Below are positions 17,495 through 24,304 of a DNA stretch of 64,000 nt, in pieces. Origin of the DNA: Halomonas salinarum (lineage in GTDB: Bacteria > Pseudomonadota > Gammaproteobacteria > Pseudomonadales > Halomonadaceae); the NCBI RefSeq assembly GCF_012062845.1, contig NZ_WWNB01000017.1:1-64000 (forward strand), given 5' to 3'. How positions within the stretch are numbered: the first letter of the stretch is position 1; each line of letters starts with the position of its first letter. The notes under the pieces are model-generated. The model did not search any database. It was not told the DNA's origin and saw nothing but the letters and a program-made list of their open reading frames with translations. The position numbers were made by a program, and so were the translations under genes.

Positions 17495-17538
17495 CGTTTT
17501 ACGTGGGGTCATCAGGCTCCTGGCCTGATGACGTTTCT

Positions 17539-19212
17539 TCAGTTGCTTCGAGGCTCGGACATCAAGCCCTTGACGATCCCGTAGCAGCCTACCAGCAGCA
17601 CGATAGTAAACGGCAGACCGGTAGTCAGGGCAGCTGTCTGCAGGGCTGCCAGGCCGCCGCCGAGTAGCAGGGCGATGGCGAGAGCCCCTTCGATCAGCGC
17701 CCAGAAGATGCGCTGCGGCTTGGGCGCGTCGACCTTGCCGCCGGCGGTGATGGAATCGATCACCAGTGAGCCGGAGTCGGATGAGGTGACGAAGAACACG
17801 ATCACCAGCACGATACCGATGAAGGAGGTGAGCTGCGTCAGCGGCAGGTACTCGAGCATGTTGAACAACTGCAGTTCCAGGGCAGCATCCTGCACCGTGG
17901 TGATGCCTTGGTTCACCACCTGATCGATGGCGGTGGTGCCGAAGGCGGTCATCCACACGACCGAGGCCAGTGACGGTACCAGCAGAACGGAGATCAGGAA
18001 TTCCCGCACGGTACGGCCGCGGCTGACGCGGGCGATGAACATGCCGACGAACGGCGACCAGGCAATCCACCAAGCCCAGTAAAAGGCGGTCCAGCCCTGG
18101 CTGAAGTTGGCATCTTCACGTCCGAAGGGCATCGACAGCGCCGGCAGGTTCTGCACATAGCCCAGCAGATTATCGAACACGCCAATGGCGATCATTAGCG
18201 TCGGCCCGACAGCGATCACGAACACTAGCAGCATCAAGGCCAGCAGCATGTTGAGCTGTGAGAGACGCTGAACGCCCTTGTCCACACCCAGCATGATCGA
18301 GCCCAGGGCGACTACCGTGATACCCATGATCAGCAGGATCAGCGTGGTGTTGTTATCGGGGACGCCGAACAGATAGTGCAGACCCGCGGACGCCTGGGTG
18401 GCGCCGATACCGAGTGAGGTGGTCAGGCCGAACAGGGTGGCGAAGACCGCCAGAATGTCGATCACATGGCCTGGCCAACCCCAGATGCGCTCACCCAGAA
18501 TCGGGTAGAAGATCGAGCGCATGGTCAGCGGAAGGCCCTTGTTGTAGGCGAAGATCGCCAGAGAAAGGCCCACGATCGCATAGGCGCCCCAGGGGTGAAG
18601 GCCCCAGTGGAAGATGGTCGCTGCCATGCTCAGGTCGATGGCGCCGGCCTGGTCACCCGCGGCGGCGCCCAACGGCGCCCAGTCGGTCCTGACGCCATTC
18701 TCCATTGTGGTGCCGCTCATGGCGGTCCCGAAGTGCGTCAGCGGCTCCGACACGCCATAGAACATCAGCCCGATGCCCATGCCTGCGGCGAACAGCATCG
18801 CGAACCACCCCAGGTAGCCGAAGTCGGGCGTAGCGTTAGCCCCCCCGATGCGCACCTTGGCCAGTGGGGTGAAGATCAATACGACCGCCAGCACCACGAA
18901 GACGTTGGCCCCCAGGATGAAGACCCAGCTCAGGTTGGTCGTCAGGAAGCTGAACATGCTGTTGAAGATCGGTTCCATCTGGTCCTGGAGGGCCAGCGTC
19001 GCGATCACGAATATCAGAATTACCAGCGAGGAGAAGAGGAAGACCTTGCCGTGCAGGTCCACGTTGATCCCCAGAGGGGAAGCGGTGATGTTGTCCTGTC
19101 CGATCACGTAATCCGTATCGATCAGGTTAGCCGCGCCCTCGGGCGCCGGAATTCCCTCGGTGCCGGTATCATCCGGCGCCTTGGGTTTGCCGTCGTTGGG
19201 TTGCTTAGCCAC
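17539..19212 (-). CDS. BCCT-family betaine transporter, copy 1
   Basis: This is a 557-residue inner-membrane carrier of the betaine/carnitine/choline family with about 12 membrane segments. The first-helix glycine motif reads GMGIGLMFYGVSEP, as in the sodium-coupled BetP rather than the proton-coupled BetT type. The substrate-binding tryptophan-rich motif FYWAWWIAWSPFVG is intact. The likely role is betaine uptake for osmoprotection or for the catabolic locus upstream. The GTG at 19212 follows AAGGGAG. The N-terminal motif PEGAANLIDTDYVIGQDN is shared with copy 2. It lies 50 bases after uspA in the same direction. Confidence 0.9.
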   Translation of the reverse strand: MAKQPNDGKPKAPDDTGTEGIPAPEGAANLIDTDYVIGQDNITASPLGINVDLHGKVFLFSSLVILIFVIATLALQDQMEPIFNSMFSFLTTNLSWVFILGANVFVVLAVVLIFTPLAKVRIGGANATPDFGYLGWFAMLFAAGMGIGLMFYGVSEPLTHFGTAMSGTTMENGVRTDWAPLGAAAGDQAGAIDLSMAATIFHWGLHPWGAYAIVGLSLAIFAYNKGLPLTMRSIFYPILGERIWGWPGHVIDILAVFATLFGLTTSLGIGATQASAGLHYLFGVPDNNTTLILLIMGITVVALGSIMLGVDKGVQRLSQLNMLLALMLLVFVIAVGPTLMIAIGVFDNLLGYVQNLPALSMPFGREDANFSQGWTAFYWAWWIAWSPFVGMFIARVSRGRTVREFLISVLLVPSLASVVWMTAFGTTAIDQVVNQGITTVQDAALELQLFNMLEYLPLTQLTSFIGIVLVIVFFVTSSDSGSLVIDSITAGGKVDAPKPQRIFWALIEGALAIALLLGGGLAALQTAALTTGLPFTIVLLVGCYGIVKGLMSEPRSN

Positions 19213-19262
19213 TAGACGTCTCCCTTGCAGTTATCGATTGTTGTGTATTCAGACGTGGGTTA

Positions 19263-19691
19263 CTACTCGCCGGCCCCTGGGCGTACCAGGAATACCGATG
19301 CCTTGGTGTGTGTTGCCACCTTGCCACCGTGAGAGGGCATGATGACATCCGCATGCTTGGGGGGGTGAGTCGGCATGATCACGAGATCGGCCCCAACCTT
19401 ATCGATGGCCTCGATGAGATCGTTGTCGAGGTCAGCGATAGGGTCGGGACTTACGATGGTATGGGTGCTGACAGGCCGTCCGTGGACTTTGGCACGTTCC
19501 TGGGCGAAGGCTTCGAGCTTCTGGGTGAACTCTTCCGGCGTGCGAGCCACCGAGCCGGGGGTGGTGGCAGTGATGCCGACGTAACAGACTTCCGCCTCGT
19601 AGTGTTTCGCCTGGTCAGCGACGATCTTCAGCGCCGGTTCAATAACATCGAGGTGGGCTAGATCCACCGGAACCATGATCTTCTTGAACAT
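19263..19691 (-). CDS. Universal stress protein, UspA family
   Basis: This 142-residue UspA-fold protein shows the opening KKIMVPVDL and a C-terminal segment ADLVIMPTHPPKHADVIMPS followed by ATHTKASVFLVRP. The usual ATP-binding G-x2-G-x9-G(S/T) is only partly recognisable. It sits directly upstream of the BCCT gene; TeaD next to the Halomonas ectoine transporter TeaABC is a known case of a UspA protein linked to osmolyte transport, so a regulatory role on this carrier is plausible. The ribosome binding site AGGAGGAAC is strong. Confidence 0.85.
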   Translation of the reverse strand: MFKKIMVPVDLAHLDVIEPALKIVADQAKHYEAEVCYVGITATTPGSVARTPEEFTQKLEAFAQERAKVHGRPVSTHTIVSPDPIADLDNDLIEAIDKVGADLVIMPTHPPKHADVIMPSHGGKVATHTKASVFLVRPGAGE

Positions 19692-20024
19692 CTTCGTTCC
19701 TCCTGCGGGGTGTAAGTGGTTGTAGTTCCTTGATGTTGCCTTGGTTTAGCGTTGGTGCCTCACAGTCTGCGCATTTGCCCGTCGAATTTCCAGTTCCGCT
19801 TCAACGCTCGATTTTCTGCTGGCCCTTACCAGATAGAAGCCGACGCTACAGGGCCCCTATCAGGTACACCCAAGAGTTTCGAGACAGTCGGCGACTGCAG
19901 GGGCCCGGCCAAGCAGGTGGCTCACCTCCAGGCCGCGACGCTGTTTTATAACCCGCAACGCTATTTTGCATGATGGTGCCATTTCATCTTGGCATTAGCC
20001 GACGTGTTATATGATCTAAAACGA
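19692..20024. other. Spacer between the two BCCT units
   Basis: This stretch holds the conserved 25-base element at 19764-19788, probably part of the uspA copy 1 promoter, and otherwise no supported gene. Two short plus-strand frames (19730-19951 and 19752-19973) lack ribosome binding sites and recognisable content. Confidence 0.5.
19764..19788 (-). promoter_or_regulatory. Conserved upstream element of uspA-BCCT copy 1
   Basis: This 25-base stretch (AGTCTGCG, ATTTGCCC and GAATT blocks on the plus strand) matches 22 of 25 bases at 22151-22175. It lies 73 bases before the uspA start; the second copy lies 72 bases before the equivalent position. Conservation in otherwise diverged non-coding DNA suggests a promoter or regulator-binding site. 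Confidence 0.5.
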
Positions 20025-20053
20025 CCACAGGCGGCCCAATAGGCCGCCTGTGG
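20025..20053 (-). terminator. Hairpin terminator of the second BCCT unit
   Basis: CCACAGGCGGCC (20025-20036) pairs with GGCCGCCTGTGG (20042-20053), with CGTTTT next to it on the plus side. It is a diverged copy of the hairpin at 17466-17494; the fifth stem pair changed from G-C to A-T on both arms, so pairing is kept. Confidence 0.7.
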
Positions 20054-20079
20054 CGTTTTGCGCAAGCACCATCCGCTCA

Positions 20080-21768
20080 TCAAGCCCGCTGTTCCTCTGT
20101 GGCGCTCTTGGGCTCGGAGAGCAGCCCCTTGATGATGGCGTAGCAAGCCACCAGCAGTACCAAGGTGAACGGAAGGCCCGTGGTGATGACCGCTGTCTGG
20201 AGAGCTGCCAGGCCGCCGCCGAGTAGCAGAGCAATGGCGATGGCCCCCTCGATGATGGCCCAGAACATGCGCTGCGGCTTGGGTGCATCGATCTTGCCGC
20301 CGGCGGTAATGGAGTCGATTACCAGCGAACCGGAGTCCGAAGAAGTGACGAAGAACACCATCACCAGCACGATGCCGACGAAGGACGTGATCTGAGTCAG
20401 TGGTAGCTGGCCGAGCATCGTGAACAACTGCAGTTCGAGAGCCGCGTCCTTGACGCCCTGGAAGTTGTCGGTGATGAGCTGATCGATGGCGGTGCCACCG
20501 AAGGCGGTCATCCACAGCACCGAGACCAGTGATGGCACCAGCAGCACGGCGATCAGGAACTCGCGAACGGAACGACCACGGCTGACGCGAGCGATGAACA
20601 TGCCGACGAACGGAGACCAGGAGATCCACCAGGCCCAGTAGAAGGCGGTCCAGCCCTGGCTGAAGTTGGCGTCTTCACGCCCGAAGGGCATAGACAGCGC
20701 CGGCAGATTCACCATGTAGGCACCCAGGTTATCGAAGAAGCCGGTCGCGATCGCAAGGGTCGGGCCGACGGCAATCACGAACGCCAGCAGCAGGAAGGCC
20801 AGCACCATGTTGAGCTGGGAAAGACGCTGTACACCCTTTTCGACACCCACAAGCACAGACATCAGTGCCACGGCGGTGATGCCCACGATCAGCAGGACCA
20901 TGGTGACGTCGTTGTTGGGAATGTCGAAGAGGTAGGCAAGACCGGCAGATGCCTGCGAGGCACCCAGACCGAGCGACGTCGCCAGGCCAAAGAGGGTCGC
21001 AAACACGGCCAGAATGTCGATCAAATGCCCCGGCCAGCCCCAGATCCGCTCACCCAGGATCGGGTAGAAGACCGAGCGCATGGTCAGCGGCAGGCCCTTG
21101 TTGAAGGAGAACAGCGCCAGTGCCAGTGCCACGACCGCATAGATGCCCCAGGGGTGCAGGCCCCAGTGGAAGATAGTGGTGGCCATGGACAGTGATATCG
21201 CTGCCTCAGCGTCGCCGGCAGCGGCACCCAGAGGAGCCCAGTCGGTCCTGACCCCGTTCTCCATCGTGGTGCCGCTCATGGCGGTACCGAAATGGGTAAG
21301 AGGCTCGGACACACCGTAGAACATCAGGCCGATGCCCATGCCCGCGGCGAATAGCATGGCGAACCAGCCCATGTAGCTAAAATCGGGGGTGGCGTGGGCG
21401 CCACCAATCCTGATCTTGCCCATGGGCGTAAAAATCAGCGCGATGGCGAGTATCACGAAGATATTGGCCGCCAGCAGGAAGAACCATGACAGGTTGCCGG
21501 TCAGGAACGAGAAGACCGCATCGAAGACCGGTTCTACCTGATCCTGCAGGGCCAGGGTGATAAACACGAAGAACAGCACCACCAATGCAGAGATACTGAA
21601 TACCTTGCCATGCAGGTCGACATCGAGGCCGAACCGGCGGGTCGTCAGGTTATCCTGACCGATCACGTAATCGGTATCGATCAGGTTCGCTGCGCCTTCT
21701 GGCTTGGGTACACCGTCAGAGACAGGAGTGTCCTTGTCACTGCTGGCGTTAGGGGAGTTTTTTTCCAC
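20080..21768 (-). CDS. BCCT-family betaine transporter, copy 2
   Basis: This 562-residue paralogue of the carrier at 17539-19212 is highly similar along its whole length, with the same GMGIGLMFYGVSEP and FYWAWWISWSPFVG motifs, so it is also predicted to be a sodium-coupled betaine carrier. Differences cluster at the N-terminus and in the loop near EGVKDAALE-type sequence. The start is the GTG at 21768, with AGGAG 8 bases upstream. The remains of a second uspA gene run into this start. Two carriers may differ in affinity or osmotic activation, which the sequence does not reveal. Confidence 0.9.
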   Translation of the reverse strand: MEKNSPNASSDKDTPVSDGVPKPEGAANLIDTDYVIGQDNLTTRRFGLDVDLHGKVFSISALVVLFFVFITLALQDQVEPVFDAVFSFLTGNLSWFFLLAANIFVILAIALIFTPMGKIRIGGAHATPDFSYMGWFAMLFAAGMGIGLMFYGVSEPLTHFGTAMSGTTMENGVRTDWAPLGAAAGDAEAAISLSMATTIFHWGLHPWGIYAVVALALALFSFNKGLPLTMRSVFYPILGERIWGWPGHLIDILAVFATLFGLATSLGLGASQASAGLAYLFDIPNNDVTMVLLIVGITAVALMSVLVGVEKGVQRLSQLNMVLAFLLLAFVIAVGPTLAIATGFFDNLGAYMVNLPALSMPFGREDANFSQGWTAFYWAWWISWSPFVGMFIARVSRGRSVREFLIAVLLVPSLVSVLWMTAFGGTAIDQLITDNFQGVKDAALELQLFTMLGQLPLTQITSFVGIVLVMVFFVTSSDSGSLVIDSITAGGKIDAPKPQRMFWAIIEGAIAIALLLGGGLAALQTAVITTGLPFTLVLLVACYAIIKGLLSEPKSATEEQRA

Positions 21769-21803
21769 TGGGAAATCTCCTGCTGGTTAAATGAAAGGGT
21801 GTC

Positions 21804-22079
21804 ATCAATGGCCTGAATGATGGCGGCATCCATGTCGGCGACAGGGGCCTGAGAGGTGATGACCTTGGTGCTCACTTCCTGCCCATGCAGCCGTCCCTGT
21901 TCATTGGCAAAGGCCTCGAATGCTACCGCATACTCCTTCGGGGTCTTGGCCAATGCGCCAGGCGTAGTCACGCGGATATGACACGTCTCAGCCTGATACC
22001 ACCTGGCGATATCCGCCGCCAGGTCGAAGCGTTCTGCGTGTGTCAGATCCACGCTAAGCGCCACTCTGTTGAAGATCGT
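21804..22079 (-). pseudogene. Decayed second uspA copy
   Basis: This region aligns with UspA copy 1 from its first residues (TIFNRVALSVDL against MFKKIMVPVDL) to about AIIQAID, then homology stops. Two lesions are visible. The start-codon position reads ACG at 22079, although an AAGGAG lies in front of it. The last 50 or so codons and most of the spacer are deleted, so the frame runs out into the BCCT start and stops at 21681. A GTG at 22064 could start a 127-residue truncated product. I infer loss of function after the tandem duplication. Confidence 0.7.
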
Positions 22080-22150
22080 CGAGACTCCTTGAGGAGTTTG
22101 TTAGCGGATGTACCTCTAGGTCACGATCTGTTTGCCTGAGTGGCGTCGAT

Positions 22151-22175
22151 AGTCTGCGGATTTGCCCAGTGAATT
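22151..22175 (-). promoter_or_regulatory. Conserved upstream element of uspA-BCCT copy 2
   Basis: This is the second copy of the 25-base element at 19764-19788, with 22 of 25 bases identical and the same distance to the uspA start position. Its survival although uspA copy 2 is decayed fits a role in driving the BCCT gene. A palindrome-like stretch (GGTAAACGTTAAC, 22194-22206) lies just beyond it. Confidence 0.5.
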
Positions 22176-22342
22176 GCTAGCCTGGTTCTAAACGGTAAAC
22201 GTTAACGGCCTTGACGAGGTGACACGGCCGGATGGACCGGTCATCGTGAAAAGACACGATAGCGGGCGATGGCGGGTAGTGCCTGCCAACGACACGACTG
22301 CCCAGTGGCGCGAGAGTTGACTAGGCTAGACTGGAGGTAAGG

Positions 22343-22564
22343 GTGAAAGGCTTCGACCTGGCCAGGCTCGACAAATCGCCAAGCTCGATGATGCCGAAAG
22401 ACATGTGTCGAGAGCGGCATTGCGAATTGTCTGATGAGTTAGCCGAGAGCGACCCCTACGTAGCTACCCGCTCCATGCGCGTCGAGGACGCCATTGTCGG
22501 CGCCCATGCCCGGTGCCAACATAACGAAAAGCGCCGTGACCACCGATCGCGTCCATCAGAATAA
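22343..22564 (+). CDS. Candidate 73-residue ORF before formate dehydrogenase
   Basis: A GTG at 22343 is preceded by GGAGGTAAGG with near-ideal spacing and opens 73 codons ending 10 bases before the formate dehydrogenase ATG. The product is polar, with two Met-rich spots and a basic tail (EKRRDHRSRPSE), and has no recognisable domain or signal. The strong ribosome binding site and tight spacing are the only support, so it could be a leader ORF or chance. Confidence 0.35.
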   Translation: MKGFDLARLDKSPSSMMPKDMCRERHCELSDELAESDPYVATRSMRVEDAIVGAHARCQHNEKRRDHRSRPSE

Positions 22565-22574
22565 TGAGCCCGCC

Positions 22575-24293
22575 ATGACTGTTCAGACCGTGAATCCCAA
22601 GCGCCGCTTTCGCGGCACGCCCCGCGGCCGCGAGCTCGATGCCGACTGCCTGAGTGAGCTTCGCGAGCTACTCGGCAACGAGCGCGAGCATTCCGAGCTT
22701 CGCCGCCGTGATTTGTTACTCGAGCACCTGCATCGCATTCAGGATGCCCAGGGCTACGTCTCACTGCCCATGCTGCGTGCGCTCGCAGACTACATGAATC
22801 TCCCGATGGCGGAGGTCTACGAGACCGCCACCTTCTATGCCCACTTCGATATCATCCACGACGATCAGACGCCGCCGCCGGCGGTGACGGTACGGGTCTG
22901 TGACTCGCTGTCCTGCCAGCTGGCTGGCGCCGATGCCCTCAAGCAGGCCCTGACGGACGGTGCCGACCCGGAAGAGGTACGCGTGCTGCGCGCTCCCTGC
23001 ATGGGCCGCTGCGAGATGGCACCGGTGGTCGAGGTCGGCCATCGCCACGTCAACTACGCGACCCAGGAAGCCGTTGAAGCGGTCATCGACACGGGGCACT
23101 TCCACCCCGAGACGATCGACTGGCAGCGGCTCGAGGACTATCGCTGTGAAGGCGGCTATGAGCTGCTCGAGCAGTGTCAGGCCGGCGCGGTGACAGTCGA
23201 GTCGCTAATGGAAGAGCTCGAACGCGCCAACCTGCGAGGGCTCGGCGGTGCGGGCTTCCCGACCTTCAAGAAGTGGTACTTCGTGCGCCAGGAAGCGGGA
23301 CCGCGCTACTGCGCGATCAACGCCGACGAGGGCGAGCCCGGTACCTTCAAGGACCGCTACTACCTGGAACATGCCCCGCATCGCTTCCTCGAGGGGGCTC
23401 TGGTCAGCGCCTGGGCGGTGGAAGCCGAGGCGCTCTACATCTACCTGCGCGACGAATATCCGGGCCTGCACAAGGTGCTGCACGAGGCGATCGCCGAACT
23501 CGAGGCCGCCGGCCTGGTCACGCCGGGCTATGTGGTGATGCGCCGCGGTGCCGGCGCCTACATCTGTGGCGAGGAGTCGGCGATGATCGAGTCGCTGGAG
23601 GGCAAGCCGGGTAAACCGCGCCACCGCCCACCCTTCGTCGCTCAGCGGGGCCTCTTCGACCGCCCGACGCTGGTCAACAACGTCGAGACCGTCTACTGGA
23701 TTCCGCTGATTCACCAGCGCGGCGCTGACTGGTTTGCCGGCCATGGCCGCCATGGTCGCACGGGGCTGCGCAGCTTCTCGGTGTCCGGTCGGGTCAAAAA
23801 GCCCGGCGTGCATCTGGCGCCGGCGGGCATCACGCTCGCCGAACTGATCGAGGAATACTGCGGCGGCATGCAGGACGGGCATCAGCTCGCCGGCTACCTG
23901 CCCGGTGGCGCTTCCGGCGGTATCCTACCGGCCAGCAAGGCCGACATCCCGCTGGATTTCGACACCCTGCAGGCCGAAGGCTGCTTTATCGGCTCCGCGG
24001 CGGTAATGGTGATCTCGAATCAGGACAATCTGCGGGCGGTGGCCACCAACCTGCTGGCCTTCTTCGCCGACGAGTCCTGTGGTCAGTGCACCCCCTGCCG
24101 GGTGGGTACCGAGAAGATGCTGACGCTGCTCGAGCGCCAGACCTGGGACGCCGAGGCCTTGACGCGGCTCTCCACGGTGATGGTGGATGCCTCCATCTGC
24201 GGGCTCGGCCAGGCGGCACCCAATCCGGTACTTGGCTTGCTCAAGGACTTCCGCGACGACCTCGCCGCACAGAACCTGATCGTTAAAGGGTAG
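22575..24293 (+). CDS. NAD-dependent formate dehydrogenase, fused gamma-beta subunit (NuoE-NuoF-like)
   Basis: This subunit passes electrons from formate oxidation to NAD. The 572-residue protein begins with a NuoE/FdsG thioredoxin-like [2Fe-2S] domain (CDSLSC and CMGRC, within about residues 40-170). It continues as a NuoF/FdsB domain with NAD/FMN motifs (GLGGAGFPTFKKW, INADEGEPGTFKDR) and the [4Fe-4S] motif SCGQCTPC near residue 500. In Cupriavidus FdsG and FdsB are separate; here they are fused. I start at the ATG at 22575; the frame is open to a TTG at 22494, but that extension has no family match. FdsA follows after 11 bases. Confidence 0.88.
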   Translation: MTVQTVNPKRRFRGTPRGRELDADCLSELRELLGNEREHSELRRRDLLLEHLHRIQDAQGYVSLPMLRALADYMNLPMAEVYETATFYAHFDIIHDDQTPPPAVTVRVCDSLSCQLAGADALKQALTDGADPEEVRVLRAPCMGRCEMAPVVEVGHRHVNYATQEAVEAVIDTGHFHPETIDWQRLEDYRCEGGYELLEQCQAGAVTVESLMEELERANLRGLGGAGFPTFKKWYFVRQEAGPRYCAINADEGEPGTFKDRYYLEHAPHRFLEGALVSAWAVEAEALYIYLRDEYPGLHKVLHEAIAELEAAGLVTPGYVVMRRGAGAYICGEESAMIESLEGKPGKPRHRPPFVAQRGLFDRPTLVNNVETVYWIPLIHQRGADWFAGHGRHGRTGLRSFSVSGRVKKPGVHLAPAGITLAELIEEYCGGMQDGHQLAGYLPGGASGGILPASKADIPLDFDTLQAEGCFIGSAAVMVISNQDNLRAVATNLLAFFADESCGQCTPCRVGTEKMLTLLERQTWDAEALTRLSTVMVDASICGLGQAAPNPVLGLLKDFRDDLAAQNLIVKG

Positions 24294-24304
24294 GGAGATA
24301 GACC

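Noticed and set aside
19730-19973. Two 73-codon plus-strand frames between the BCCT units
   Set aside because: They overlap each other in different frames, lack ribosome binding sites and cover the conserved upstream element, so they are likely chance frames.
22494-22574. Upstream TTG start for the fused formate dehydrogenase subunit
   Set aside because: The extra 27 residues are not conserved-looking and overlap the end of the small candidate ORF; the ATG at 22575 fits the family better.
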